A stretch of 64,000 bases of DNA from Rhodoferax fermentans (GCF_002017865.1 NZ_MTJN01000002.1:2542001-2606000), one strand, 5' to 3'. Positions 23,754-33,050 are shown, numbered from the stretch's first letter. Notes: generated by a model not told the origin, from the letters alone. Numbers and translations are program-made.

Positions 23754-25736
23754 TTACACCAGCAAGGCATTGACGCGCTTGACGTAAGCGGCCGGATCTT
23801 CGGGCAGGCCACCTTCGGCCAGCAGGGCCTGGTCGAACAGGATGTGGGCCAGGTCGTTGAAATGCACCGAACCGTCGAGTTTTTTCACCAGAGCGTGTTC
23901 GGCATTGACTTCGAGCACCGGTTTGACTTCAGGTGCGGTCTGGCCAGCCTGTTTGAGCATGCGCGCCAGCTGGGTGCTCATGCCGTGGTCTTGCACCACC
24001 AGGCAGGCCGGGCTGTCGACCAGGCGGGTGGTAACACGCACGTCTTCGGCCTTGTCTTTGAGCGCTTCCTTGAGTTTGGCCAGCAGCGGTTTGAAGGCTT
24101 CGGCAGCTTCTTCAGCGGCCTTTTTCTCGGTCTCGTCTTGCAGTTTGCCCAGATCCACCGCGCCTTTGGCCACGCTTTGCAGCGGGGTGCCGTCAAACTC
24201 GTGCACATAGTTCAACGCCCACTCGTCCACGCGGTCGGTCATCAACAGCACTTCGATGCCCTTTTTCTTGAACACTTCAAGCTGCGGGCTGTTTTTGGCG
24301 GCGGCCAGGGTGTCGGCGGTGATGTAGTAGATGGCTTCCTGGCCTTCTTTCATGCGCGCCTTGTAGTCGGCAAAACTCACGCTGGCGGTGTCAGACGTGG
24401 TGCTGGCAAAACGCAGCAATTTAGCGATGCGGTCCTTGTTGCTGTAGTCCTCGCCCAGGCCTTCTTTGAGCACCGCGCCAAATTCTTTGTAGAACTTGGT
24501 GTATTTGCCAGCGTTCTTTTCCGCTTCAGCCTTGTCTTCGGCGCTCAACACGTCGGTCACGCCATCAGCAGAGGCTTCCGGTGCCTTGTCGTGTTTCGCC
24601 AGGTCTTCAAGCATGCCGAGCACCCGTTTGGTGCAGCCTTCGCGGATGGCCTTGACGTCGCGGCTTTCTTGAAGCAGTTCGCGGCTCACGTTCAGTGGCA
24701 GGTCGGAGGAGTCGACCACACCTTTGACAAAACGCAGGTAGGTCGGCAACAGTGCCTCGGCGTCGTCCATGATGAACACACGCTTGACATACAGCTTGAC
24801 GCCAGCCGACTTGTCGCGGTTGTACAGGTCAAACGGCGCCTTGCCCGGGATGTAGAGCAACTGGGTGTATTCGGTGCTGCCTTCCACGCGGTTGTGGGTG
24901 TAGGCCAGAGGTGCTTCCTGGTCGTGGCTGATCTGTTTGTAGAACTCGTTGTACTCGTCGGCCGAGATGTCTTTTTTGGCGCGTGCCCAGATGGCGTTGG
25001 CCTTGTTGACGGTTTCCCATTCGCCGGTCTTGACCATGCCACCAGGCTGGCGGCCGCCGTTTTCGTCGGACGGGTTGATCAGCTCGCCGTCTTTCCACTC
25101 TTCCTTTTCCATCAGGATGGGCAGGCTGATGTGGTCGGAGTATTTGTTGATGATGCCTTTGAGCTTCCAGGCGCTGGCGTATTCCAGGGCGTCGTCGTTG
25201 AGGTGCAGGATCACGCTGGTGCCGCGCTCGGGCCGGGTGATGGTTTCCACCTCGAAGTTGCCGGCGCCACCGCTGATCCAGCGCACGCCTTCTGTTTCTT
25301 TCATGCCAGCGCGGCGTGATTCCACGGTGATCTTGTTGGCCACGATGAAACCCGAATAAAAGCCCACGCCAAACTGGCCGATGAGTTGGGAATCGGTCTT
25401 CTGGTCACCCGAGAGTTTGGAGACAAAGTCCTTGGTGCCGCTCTTGGCGATGGTGCCCAGGTGATCGATGGCTTCCTGGGCGCTCATGCCGATGCCGTTG
25501 TCGGTGATGGTCAGTGTCTTGGCGTCCTTGTCAAACGACACACGCACTTCCAGATTGGGCGCGTTTTCGTACAGGCCGCTGTCGTTGATGGCCTCAAAAC
25601 GCAGCTTGTCGCAGGCGTCGGAGGCGTTGGAGATCAGCTCGCGCAGGAAAATTTCCTTGTTGGAGTACAACGAGTGGGTCACCAGGTGCAGCAGCTGGGC
25701 GACTTCGGCCTGGAAGGAAAGGGTTTGTTTGCTCAT
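23754..25736 (-). CDS. htpG: Chaperone Hsp90 (HtpG)
   Basis: 660-residue ATP-dependent cytoplasmic chaperone. GHKL ATPase domain at the N-terminus: [20 protein letters not shown] is represented by [17 protein letters not shown], then [29 protein letters not shown] (here ITDNGIGM and LGTIAKSGT) and [12 protein letters not shown]. Middle and dimerisation domains follow, giving the standard bacterial length. A sigma-32-type promoter lies about 70-100 bases upstream. Confidence 0.97.
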   Translation of the reverse strand: MSKQTLSFQAEVAQLLHLVTHSLYSNKEIFLRELISNASDACDKLRFEAINDSGLYENAPNLEVRVSFDKDAKTLTITDNGIGMSAQEAIDHLGTIAKSGTKDFVSKLSGDQKTDSQLIGQFGVGFYSGFIVANKITVESRRAGMKETEGVRWISGGAGNFEVETITRPERGTSVILHLNDDALEYASAWKLKGIINKYSDHISLPILMEKEEWKDGELINPSDENGGRQPGGMVKTGEWETVNKANAIWARAKKDISADEYNEFYKQISHDQEAPLAYTHNRVEGSTEYTQLLYIPGKAPFDLYNRDKSAGVKLYVKRVFIMDDAEALLPTYLRFVKGVVDSSDLPLNVSRELLQESRDVKAIREGCTKRVLGMLEDLAKHDKAPEASADGVTDVLSAEDKAEAEKNAGKYTKFYKEFGAVLKEGLGEDYSNKDRIAKLLRFASTTSDTASVSFADYKARMKEGQEAIYYITADTLAAAKNSPQLEVFKKKGIEVLLMTDRVDEWALNYVHEFDGTPLQSVAKGAVDLGKLQDETEKKAAEEAAEAFKPLLAKLKEALKDKAEDVRVTTRLVDSPACLVVQDHGMSTQLARMLKQAGQTAPEVKPVLEVNAEHALVKKLDGSVHFNDLAHILFDQALLAEGGLPEDPAAYVKRVNALLV

Positions 25737-25807
25737 AGGTTGTTGATGTTCTCAAAGCATTAAAAAAACCAGCGAGCCGAGGGCGGCTGGTACGCAAGCG
25801 AACCGGT

Positions 25808-25835
25808 ATCTGGGGGTCAATCCCGGGAATTCAAG
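25808..25835 (-). promoter_or_regulatory. Sigma-32-type heat-shock promoter of htpG
   Basis: Minus strand: CTTGAA (25835-25830), 14-base spacer, CCCCAGAT (25815-25808). This fits the sigma-32 consensus and has the same 14-base spacing as the hsp20 promoter at 474-502. It lies 72 bases upstream of the htpG ATG. Confidence 0.75.
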
Positions 25836-25869
25836 AGGCCAGGTGTGTTGTTTCTCTGGCCCCACAAGG

Positions 25870-25932
25870 ACGAGAGCCGTTCGTCCCGAGTCGGTCCTTG
25901 AGTGGGGACCGGCTCAGGGCGAACGGCTCGTC
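25870..25932. repeat. Large imperfect palindrome (REP-like)
   Basis: GACGAGAGCCGTTCGTCCCG (25870-25889) with AGTCGGTCC pairs with GGACCGGCTC (25906-25915) and AGGGCGAACGGCTCGTC; arms are about 27 bases around a short loop. The AGCCGTTCGCCCTGAGCC-type sequence (read on the minus strand) resembles extragenic palindromes common in proteobacterial genomes. It sits between the htpG promoter and the 3' end of the TRAP permease gene and may end that transcript. Confidence 0.65.
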
Positions 25933-25991
25933 AGACACCGTCAGGTCGCAGTCGCCCTTGGTCCGGGCTGCGGCGGCCTATGGCGTTGGGG

Positions 25992-28193
25992 CTAGGTGGC
26001 CAGTCCGCTGGCCTGTACAACACGCCAGCTTTTGAGCTGACGCAGCAGCACCGGCACCACCATGGCCACGCCAATCGCGGTGGCAGTCAGGCTCGGCGCC
26101 ACCATCAGCAGCGCGGCGGCAATACACAGCGCCTGTTCCCAGCGTTTCATTTCCACCAGGCAGTATTTGGAAAACGCCATCGCCAGGAAGGTAATGCCCA
26201 GCACACAGCCGGTGAAGGTGATCGCAAAGTCGGCCCAGGTGAAGCCCTTGGCCACCAGAATCAACGAGGGTGAGAAGACAAACACAAACGGCACCAGCGC
26301 CTTGGCAATGCCCAGGCGGAACGCGGTGTTGCCGGTTTTGAACGGGTCGCTGCCCGCCATACCCGCCGCCGCATACGCTGCCAACGCCACCGGTGGCGTG
26401 ATGTCGGCCAACACACCGTAATAAAACACAAAGAAGTGCGCCACCAGCGGCTCCACACCCAGCTGCACCAGTGTGGGTGCGGCCACCGTCACCATGATGA
26501 TGTAGTTGGCGGTGGTCGGGATGCCCGCGCCCATCAGGATACAGACCGCCGCCGTCATCACCAGTGCGGCCAACAGCGTGAGTGACTGGAAGGCAATCAG
26601 GTAACTCGGGATGATGTTGCCCAGGCCTGCGGCAATGGCTTGTGCTGCACCGGTGATGATGAAGCTGATCTTGAAGCCCACACCGGTGAGGGTGACCACA
26701 CCGATGACGATGCCCACGGTGGCCGCTGCGGCACCCACGGCCAGCGCATATTTGGCGCCGGTCTCAAAAGCTTCCACCAGCACACCCGGGGCGATGCGGC
26801 CGCGGATCTTGAAGCCGCGCATCATGCCCACGGTGACTGCCACACTCACCGCAAAAATGCCCAGCTTGACCATCTCGTCCAGGTGGGTGAAGGCAATGCT
26901 GGTGAGCGCCAGATGCAAGAGCACCATCAAGCTCCAGTTTTTGCCCGTGTTGCCTTGCACCGAGGTGGTCAGGCCCACAATGGCGCAGGAGGTGATGCCC
27001 ACAAACGCTGCCAGGTACGGTGTGCGCCCGCTCACCAGAATGCTGATCAGCAGGAACAGCGGGATCAAGGTAGGCCAGCGCATCTTCAGGCTCTGGCGCA
27101 GTTTGGGCATTTCTTCCTCGGTCAAGCCACGCAGGCCATAGCGTTTGGCCTCAAAGTGCACCTGCATGAACACACCAAAAAAGTGCATAAACGCCGGAAT
27201 GATGGCGGCGGTGATGATGGTCTGGTAGGGCAGGCCCAAAAATTCGATCATCAAAAACGCGGCAGCACCGAGCACCGGTGGTGTGATCTGGCCACCGGTG
27301 GAGGCGGCGGCCTCGACGGCACCGGCGAATTCGCGCTTGTAGCCTACCCGGATCATTGCCGGAATCGTCAAGGACCCGACCGTGACCGCATTGGCCACCG
27401 AGGAACCTGACAACATGCCAAACATGGCCGAACCAAACACACTGACCTTGGCCGGGCCACCGGCATAACGCCCGGCAATGCTCGACGCAATGTCCAGAAA
27501 CAACTGCCCCAGCCCGATGCGGGTGGCCATCACGCCAAACAGCACAAAGTGAAACACATAGGTGGCGACCACACCCACCGCCACACCATAGATGCCTTGG
27601 CTGGTCAGGTACTGGTGGTTGATGAACTGGCTCCAGTTCGAGCCCGCATGCTGCAGCAAGCCCGGGAAATGCTGGCCAAACAAGGAATAGAAGGTGAAGC
27701 CCAGCGCAATCAGCGGCAGCGGCCAGCCCATGCTGCGCCGTGTGGCTTCGAGCAGTGCCACAAACAAAATGGTGCCAAACACCACGTCGTAGTTGTCCGG
27801 GTTGCCGACCCGAAACGCCAGGTCTTCAAAGGTGTAGGGGATGTAGAGCACGGCAATCGCCACCCCGATGGCCAGCAGCCAGTCGTACAGCGGGATGCCG
27901 CCGGGTGTGCCCAGGCTGTTGTGCACCTTGCGTTCACCCGCGCTTTTGCTGCCGGCAAACACCAAAAAGATCAGCGCCAGCACAAAGGCCAAGTGCACCC
28001 CGCGGTGGGTGGTTTCGCGCAGCAGGCCAAAACCGGCGGTGTAGTAGTGAAAGCAGCTCAGAAGAATCAGCAGCCACTTGATGAGCTGGGTGGCGGGGGG
28101 CACCGAGGGGCGAAAGCGCATCTCGGGGTCGAACTTTTCCTCCAGCGCCAGAAGCTGTTTGTCATCGGGCAGGACGGTGGGTATGGCACTCAT
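25992..28193 (-). CDS. TRAP transporter fused small/large permease (DctQM type, TAXI system)
   Basis: 733-residue, strongly hydrophobic inner-membrane protein. An N-terminal DctQ-like part with about four to five helices joins a DctM-like part of about 12 helices (GMLSGSSVANAVTVGSLTIPAM, STGGQITPPVLGAAAFLM, GAGIPTTANYIIMVTVAAP). Such fusions belong to TAXI-type TRAP importers driven by an ion gradient. ATG 28193 is preferred to the TTG at 28223, although its ribosome site is weak. Downstream of its binding-protein gene, with an intergenic hairpin. Confidence 0.9.
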   Translation of the reverse strand: MSAIPTVLPDDKQLLALEEKFDPEMRFRPSVPPATQLIKWLLILLSCFHYYTAGFGLLRETTHRGVHLAFVLALIFLVFAGSKSAGERKVHNSLGTPGGIPLYDWLLAIGVAIAVLYIPYTFEDLAFRVGNPDNYDVVFGTILFVALLEATRRSMGWPLPLIALGFTFYSLFGQHFPGLLQHAGSNWSQFINHQYLTSQGIYGVAVGVVATYVFHFVLFGVMATRIGLGQLFLDIASSIAGRYAGGPAKVSVFGSAMFGMLSGSSVANAVTVGSLTIPAMIRVGYKREFAGAVEAAASTGGQITPPVLGAAAFLMIEFLGLPYQTIITAAIIPAFMHFFGVFMQVHFEAKRYGLRGLTEEEMPKLRQSLKMRWPTLIPLFLLISILVSGRTPYLAAFVGITSCAIVGLTTSVQGNTGKNWSLMVLLHLALTSIAFTHLDEMVKLGIFAVSVAVTVGMMRGFKIRGRIAPGVLVEAFETGAKYALAVGAAAATVGIVIGVVTLTGVGFKISFIITGAAQAIAAGLGNIIPSYLIAFQSLTLLAALVMTAAVCILMGAGIPTTANYIIMVTVAAPTLVQLGVEPLVAHFFVFYYGVLADITPPVALAAYAAAGMAGSDPFKTGNTAFRLGIAKALVPFVFVFSPSLILVAKGFTWADFAITFTGCVLGITFLAMAFSKYCLVEMKRWEQALCIAAALLMVAPSLTATAIGVAMVVPVLLRQLKSWRVVQASGLAT

Positions 28194-28211
28194 GGGAAGT
28201 TTCTGGTTGGC

Positions 28212-28245
28212 TAAAAACGACAACGGGCGGAAGTGTTCCGCCCGT
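28212..28245 (-). terminator. Intergenic hairpin with U-run between TRAP binding protein and permease genes
   Basis: Stem ACGGGCGGA (28223-28231) / TCCGCCCGT (28237-28245), loop 5 bases; on the minus strand it is followed within a few bases by TTTTT (28217-28213). It probably acts as a partial terminator or mRNA 3' stabiliser so that more binding protein than permease is made. Confidence 0.7.
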
Positions 28246-28269
28246 CGGGAATCACAACAAGACGGGCGC

Positions 28270-29223
28270 TTACTTCAGCACACCGGCTTCTTTGTAGAAC
28301 TTCTCAGCACCAGCGTGGTAGGGAATGCCCACACCTTGCACCGCGTTTTGCAGGGTGATGTATTTGCCTTTCGCATGACCGGCGGCCAGTGTTTTTTGGG
28401 CGGCATCGCTGTAGAGTGCTTTGGTGATCTGGTAGACGGTTTCGGTGTCGACCTTGTCACTGGTCACCAGCTGTGCGCCCACAGCCAGGGTCTTGATGGC
28501 AGCCACACCCTTGTAAGTTTCGGCCGGGATCGAGTCCACCGCAAAGAAGCTGCTCGATTTGCGCAAGCCGTCAGCCTGTGGGCCGTCGATCGGCAGCAGC
28601 TCAATGCCGGCGCCTGCCGAAGCCAGCTCGGCAATCGCACCTGCTGGTGCACCACCGGTGAAGAAGAAGGCATCCAGTGCGCCGTCTTTCATCTTGTCAC
28701 CAGCCTGGTTGGGCTTGATGTATTCGGGTTTGATGTCGGCCTCTTTGAGGCCATAGGCGGCCAGCACCAGGCGGGCGTTGATCAGGGTGCCGGAGCCGGG
28801 TTCGTCCAGCGCCACACGTTTGCCCTTGAGGTCGGCAATGCTCTTGAAGCCAGAGCCCTTCTTGACCACCACATGGATGCTTTCTGGGTACAGGTTGGCA
28901 ATCATGCGCAGGCCCGCGACCTTGGGTTTGCCTTCAAAAATACCGGTGCCGGTCTGTGCCCAGGTGGCCACATCGGACTGGCTGAAACCGGCTTCCATCG
29001 CGCCGCCAGCAATGCCGTTGACGTTGCCGAGTGAGCCGTTGCTGGCTTGGGCGGTGGCAATGATCTTGCCAGGTTGGGACACGGCGTTGGCAATCATGCC
29101 ACCCACCGGGTAATAGGTGCCAGCGGTGCCGCCGGTACCAATGCGGAAGAACTGCTGAGCGCTGGCGGTGCCAACCAGGGCGGCAGAAGCCAGGACGGCG
29201 GCGGCAAGGAATTTCAGTTTCAT
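28270..29223 (-). CDS. TAXI-family TRAP transporter solute-binding protein
   Basis: 317-residue periplasmic receptor with signal peptide 1-22 (MKLKFLAAAVLASAALVGTA). TAXI family features: FFRIGTGGTAGTYYPVGGMIANAVSQPG near the N-terminus (here FRIGTGGTAGTYYPVGG), and the MIANLYPESIHVVVKKGSG segment. Ligands of TAXI proteins are poorly known; dicarboxylates or amino acids such as glutamate are reported for a few. First gene of the TRAP pair. Confidence 0.93.
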   Translation of the reverse strand: MKLKFLAAAVLASAALVGTASAQQFFRIGTGGTAGTYYPVGGMIANAVSQPGKIIATAQASNGSLGNVNGIAGGAMEAGFSQSDVATWAQTGTGIFEGKPKVAGLRMIANLYPESIHVVVKKGSGFKSIADLKGKRVALDEPGSGTLINARLVLAAYGLKEADIKPEYIKPNQAGDKMKDGALDAFFFTGGAPAGAIAELASAGAGIELLPIDGPQADGLRKSSSFFAVDSIPAETYKGVAAIKTLAVGAQLVTSDKVDTETVYQITKALYSDAAQKTLAAGHAKGKYITLQNAVQGVGIPYHAGAEKFYKEAGVLK

Positions 29224-29289
29224 GCGTGTGAGCTCCTAAAGATTAGAAAACCGCGTCAGGCCGAAAATTCCGCTGGCCCAACGACGTAA

Positions 29290-29342
29290 CAAGTTTACGC
29301 TGTGCACAGCCGTTGAAACGGCGTGCACTGCTATAGAACTTG
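29290..29342. promoter_or_regulatory. Extended palindrome upstream of the TRAP operon
   Basis: GTGCAC-A-GCCGTT (29302-29314) and AACGGC-GTGCAC (29317-29328), flanked by CAAGTT (29290-29295) and AACTTG (29337-29342). The symmetry extends over 53 bases with one bulge. It fills most of the 133-base gap between the TRAP binding-protein start and the aminotransferase stop. It could be an operator for the TRAP genes or the terminator stem of the aminotransferase mRNA; no U-run follows, which favours an operator. Confidence 0.5.
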
Positions 29343-29356
29343 TATTGAAGCAGTTT

Positions 29357-30256
29357 TTATGCCAGAGACGCTGCCAGCGCGGCTGCCTTGGCCTGCTGGT
29401 AGCCCGCAAACAGCCGCGCATAAACCGGCCCGGGCTGGCCATTGCCCACCGGTTGGCCGTCGAGCTGGGTCACTGGCAGCACCTCTTTGGTGGCGGAGGA
29501 CAGCAACACTTCGTCGGCAGCCAGCACCTCGGCGCGGGTGATGCGACGCAGCTCAAACGGGATACCCTGCTGTGCACAGAGCTCTTCAATCAGCCCGTAA
29601 CGAATGCCTTCCAACACCAGGTTGTCCTTGGGGGTGCCCAGCAGTTGGCCGTTTTTCACCACCCAGACATTGCAGGCGGCGGCTTCGCTCAGATAGCCGT
29701 CGCGGAACATCACCGTTTCAATCGCGCCCACGTCATAACTGATCTGGCGTGCAAACACCGCACCGAGCAGGCTGGTGGCCTTGATGTGCGCCTTCTCCCA
29801 GCGGAAGTCGTCGGCAGTGACGCAGGCCACGCCCTGGCTGCGCTGCTCCTCTGTGGCTGGCTTCATCACATTGGTCATGACAAACACCGTGGGCGTGATG
29901 TTGTTGGGCATCACATGGTCACGCATGGCCACGCCCCGGGTGATCTGGATGTAGATCAGTTGATCGACTTTTTCGGCACTAGCCCCTATGGATAAAGCGT
30001 AGTCAGCTATCAATTTATGGGCAATCTCGGCCCACTCTGCCCGTGTGGACGGGTTCGGGATGCGCAACTCCTTGAGGCTGCGCTCCAGCCGCGCCATGTG
30101 CTGCTCAAAGCGGAACAAGGTGCCGCTGTACACCGGCACCACCTCGTAGACACCATCGCCAAAAATGAAGCCCCGGTCCATCACACTGATCTTGGCGTGG
30201 GGCAGGGTGGTGAATTCACCGTTGAGGTAACAGGGCAGCGCGGGCAAACTTGTCAT
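29357..30256 (-). CDS. D-amino-acid / branched-chain aminotransferase-like PLP enzyme (class IV)
   Basis: 299-residue fold-type IV aminotransferase. VMDRGFIFGDGVYEVVPVYSG is represented by MDRGFIFGDGVYE; the PLP lysine lies in RWEKAHIKATSLLG; LSEAAACNVWVVK and LEGIRYGLIEEL are typical of Dat/IlvE. The N-terminal motif and TRGVAMRDH favour D-alanine-type transaminase (Dat). An oddity: the segment encoding about DYALSIGASAEK (bases 29979-30016) is a copy of the dispersed repeat inserted in frame. The gene is next to a DMT exporter. Confidence 0.85.
   Translation of the reverse strand: MTSLPALPCYLNGEFTTLPHAKISVMDRGFIFGDGVYEVVPVYSGTLFRFEQHMARLERSLKELRIPNPSTRAEWAEIAHKLIADYALSIGASAEKVDQLIYIQITRGVAMRDHVMPNNITPTVFVMTNVMKPATEEQRSQGVACVTADDFRWEKAHIKATSLLGAVFARQISYDVGAIETVMFRDGYLSEAAACNVWVVKNGQLLGTPKDNLVLEGIRYGLIEELCAQQGIPFELRRITRAEVLAADEVLLSSATKEVLPVTQLDGQPVGNGQPGPVYARLFAGYQQAKAAALAASLA
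29979..30016 (+). repeat. Dispersed repeat, in-frame copy inside the aminotransferase gene
   Basis: Aligned with the copy at 35289-35326, about 31 of 38 positions are identical, including CTAGCCC, ATAAAG and GCTATCAA. On the minus strand it codes for about 12 residues in a linker between conserved blocks and does not break the frame. Confidence 0.75.
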
Positions 30257-30291
30257 GGCAGTGGTGTGGGTTGGAGGAAGGAGTCAGCAGT

Positions 30292-31224
30292 TTAAGCCCT
30301 GCCTGGCAGCCAACTTGGCCACCGGACGACACCACGCAGGCTCACGAGTATCACCCCGGCCATCACCAGCGCCGCACCTGCCACAAAACTGGCTTCCAGC
30401 GGCTCGTTCAACAGCCACACACCAAATGCCATGCCAAACAGCGGCGTCATGAACGAGAACACCCCCAGCCGCGTCGCCAGGTAATGCCGCAGTAACCAAA
30501 ACCAGGCCAGATAGCTGGCAAACGACACAATGACTGAGTGGAACACCAGGCTGGCCCAGACCACCGGTGTGAAGTGGATGCTGGTTTGCCCTGTCGCCAG
30601 CGCAGCCAGCATCAGCAACACAAACGCTCCCACCAACTGGTACAGCAGGGTTTGGGAAGCCGATGCTGAGGACAGGCGCGAGCAGCGCACCACCACCGTG
30701 GTCGCCGCCCAGGACATGCCGGCCAGCAGCGAGAGGGCATCCCCCAGCAACATGTTGCTGCTCAGGGCCACACCGCTTGGCTGGCTTCGGCCAAAAAAGG
30801 TCAGCACAATGCCAGCAAACGCCAAGCTGATGCCCATCCATTGCAGCGCACTCAGCCGCTCGGCGGGCAACCGCAGGTGCAGGCCCAGCGCCGCAAAAAT
30901 CGGCGCGGTGTACAAAAACACCACCGCGTGGGATGCCGAGGTGTAGCGCAGGCCTTCACCCACCAGCAAAAACTCCAGCGCAAACAAGGCCCCCACCACC
31001 AGCCCGGCGGGCAGGGTGCCGTTGGTGAGCGACATGGGTTCCTTGCGCCACCACATCAGCCCCGCCACCAGCAGCGCCGCCACACCCGAGCGCAGGGCAA
31101 TCTGCATGATCGGCGCAATCTCGTGTGCGGTGGCTTTGAGCACCACCTGCTGCAGGCCCCACAACAGGCACAACAGCAGCATCAGGGACGAGGCGCGTGC
31201 ATCGAGCGCATGGCGGGTGGTCAT
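30292..31224 (-). CDS. DMT-superfamily exporter, EamA family
   Basis: 310-residue inner-membrane protein with ten predicted helices in two EamA repeats (first about residues 12-140, e.g. LLCLLWGLQQVVLKATA; second about 155-295). Proteins of this family export amino acids or metabolites; the substrate is not known. The frame is open further upstream to 31344, but the ATG at 31224 gives the standard N-terminus and leaves a 118-base divergent promoter region shared with the AraC gene at 31343. Confidence 0.85.
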   Translation of the reverse strand: MTTRHALDARASSLMLLLCLLWGLQQVVLKATAHEIAPIMQIALRSGVAALLVAGLMWWRKEPMSLTNGTLPAGLVVGALFALEFLLVGEGLRYTSASHAVVFLYTAPIFAALGLHLRLPAERLSALQWMGISLAFAGIVLTFFGRSQPSGVALSSNMLLGDALSLLAGMSWAATTVVVRCSRLSSASASQTLLYQLVGAFVLLMLAALATGQTSIHFTPVVWASLVFHSVIVSFASYLAWFWLLRHYLATRLGVFSFMTPLFGMAFGVWLLNEPLEASFVAGAALVMAGVILVSLRGVVRWPSWLPGRA

Positions 31225-31342
31225 CAATCGGTCCAGACAAAAAACGAGGAACTGCATGATAGGTGCGACGGATTTGATGGATATAGTGCCAATCCGACAA
31301 GTCATAGCGCCCAGCAGCCAATCCACCAAGCTCACGTCTGCC

Positions 31343-32176
31343 ATGCCACCACCGACCCAGCGCCTGCATCTGCCACCGTTTGCTTACGCCTTGCCTGCGC
31401 CGATCTATTTCCGCAGCGCGGTCATGCCAGCGCAAGCCATCTACCCCAAACACCGCCATGCCTGGGGCGAATTTGTGTATGCGTACAGCGGTGTGATGGA
31501 GGTCAAGCTGGCCGATCACCACTACCTGGCGCCGCCGCAGTACGGCATCTGGTTGCCGCCCGATGTGGAGCACGTCGGCCTGAACCGCTGCGAGGCCTGT
31601 CACTGCTCGCTGTACGTGGCCAGGGAGCTGACCACGGCGCTGCCAGCCACCACCTGCGCCCTCACGGTCAGCCCGCTGGTGCGTGCACTGCTGGACGAGT
31701 TGCGCCAGAACCCGCCTGCGTTACCACGCACCCCCGCGCAGGAGCGGCTGCTGCAGGTGTTGGTGGACCAACTCGCGCAGGCACCGGCGGCCGGCAGTTA
31801 TTTGCCCACCTCGGACGACCCGGTGCTGGCGCCGGTGTTACGCGCGCTGATGGCCCAGCCGGGTGACAACCGCAGCCTGCCTGAGCTGGCCAGCGCTTTT
31901 TTCACCACCGAACGCACGCTGCTGCGACGTTTTCAGCGTGAGCTGGGTTTGAGTTTTGCCGAGTGGCGCCAGCGCTTGCGAGTGGTCAGCGCCATGCCGT
32001 TGTTACAAGCCGGCCACACCGTGGAATCCATCGCACTGGACCTGGGTTATGGCAGTGCGTCGGCGTTCATTGGCATGTTTCGCAGGCTGATGGGTTTGAC
32101 GCCTGACGAATACCGCAAGGTCGGCCCCCACACCCCAGCGCGTGGGCGCGCTGCTGCGGGTAAGCCAGCTGTGTAA
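31343..32176 (+). CDS. AraC-family transcriptional regulator
   Basis: 277-residue regulator: N-terminal cupin sensor (KHRHAWGEFVYAYSGVMEVK, WLPPDVEHVG) and C-terminal double HTH (LASAFFTTERTLLRRFQREL; IALDLGYGSASAFIGMFRRLMG). ATG at 31343 starts the cupin region; the longer open frame would overlap the divergent EamA gene. Probably an activator or repressor of that exporter, as divergent AraC genes often control their neighbour (inference). Confidence 0.9.
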   Translation: MPPPTQRLHLPPFAYALPAPIYFRSAVMPAQAIYPKHRHAWGEFVYAYSGVMEVKLADHHYLAPPQYGIWLPPDVEHVGLNRCEACHCSLYVARELTTALPATTCALTVSPLVRALLDELRQNPPALPRTPAQERLLQVLVDQLAQAPAAGSYLPTSDDPVLAPVLRALMAQPGDNRSLPELASAFFTTERTLLRRFQRELGLSFAEWRQRLRVVSAMPLLQAGHTVESIALDLGYGSASAFIGMFRRLMGLTPDEYRKVGPHTPARGRAAAGKPAV

Positions 32177-32270
32177 CTTGTGTCCAAATGCAAATGCACG
32201 CCCAGGCGCAGATACGCGTTGATACAACTTGGGCTCGGAGCCGGGGTCGTTTGCATGAACATCGGCCCCT

Positions 32271-32489
32271 ATGAAAAATCAACTCAAACTCTTCTCTCTA
32301 AGCCTGGTTCTGGCCTCAACCCTGGCCCTGGGTGGCTGTGCCAACCTGTCACACCGTGACCGCAACGTGATCACTGGCGCGGGCATCGGCGCGGTGGCTG
32401 GAGCGGTGCTCACCGGCGGCAGTTCCGTCGGTACTGTGGGTGGCGCGGCAGTCGGTGGTGTCATCGGCAATACCATCCGACACAAGTAA
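32271..32489 (+). CDS. OsmB-like glycine-zipper lipoprotein
   Basis: 72-residue outer-membrane lipoprotein. Signal peptide with lipobox LALGGC (Cys23), then a glycine zipper (GAGIGAVAGAVLTGG and VGTVGGAAVGGVIGNTI). Size and layout match osmotically inducible lipoprotein B of enteric bacteria. Its role is not established; a stress link is by family only. Confidence 0.85.
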   Translation: MKNQLKLFSLSLVLASTLALGGCANLSHRDRNVITGAGIGAVAGAVLTGGSSVGTVGGAAVGGVIGNTIRHK

Positions 32490-32576
32490 CGCAGGCGGGC
32501 ATCACCCGCAACCCGGTTAGCATCCTGGCATCAACGCTGGCTGTGGCCAGCGTTTTCATTTGACAACGGCCTGCCA

Positions 32577-33050
32577 GTGACTGACTTACCCCTCAAAACC
32601 CAAGAACCCCGCCTGTGGCGCAGCGATGGATGGACCGCCCAGGTCATCAAAAACGAAGACGACGACGGCTGGGCCGTGGCCATGACGCCAGACGGCCAGT
32701 CCGAACCGGCCCTGGTTGGCCCCTGGACCATGGGGCGCGACAAAAAGAACCCCAAGCCGCTGGACGGCAGCGCCTTCATCACCCTGGTCAAAACCGCCCG
32801 CGAATTTGTGCGCCGCAGCGAGCAGCAGTTGCACGCCACACTGCACCAGAGCATCACCGTGGCGCACGACGCCGGGCGCATCACCGTGTGCCTGGACATC
32901 ACGCCCGATGACGACAACCCGTCAGCGTTGTTGAGTGCCAAAGACGAGTTGGATGAGCTGCTGGCCGAGGTGCGGGTGCCACCTGCGTTCAAACTCAACC
33001 GGGCCAGTGCGCTCAAGTGGGTCGAAGCAGGGTTTGCCAAGCCGGTGTAG
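32577..33050 (+). CDS. Conserved hypothetical protein
   Basis: 157-residue soluble protein from a GTG start, with no domain I recognise. It is rich in charged residues, with no signal peptide or membrane segment. Codon use is like that of neighbouring genes, and the frame is clean throughout, so it is a real gene. The ending RASALKWVEAGFAKPV and the start RLWRSDGWTAQVIKNEDDDGWAV look structured. No operon partner is seen. Confidence 0.65.
   Translation: MTDLPLKTQEPRLWRSDGWTAQVIKNEDDDGWAVAMTPDGQSEPALVGPWTMGRDKKNPKPLDGSAFITLVKTAREFVRRSEQQLHATLHQSITVAHDAGRITVCLDITPDDDNPSALLSAKDELDELLAEVRVPPAFKLNRASALKWVEAGFAKPV

Noticed and set aside
23844..25319. 491-codon open frame on the plus strand
   Set aside because: Antisense to htpG; Phe/Val/His-rich shadow with no domain.
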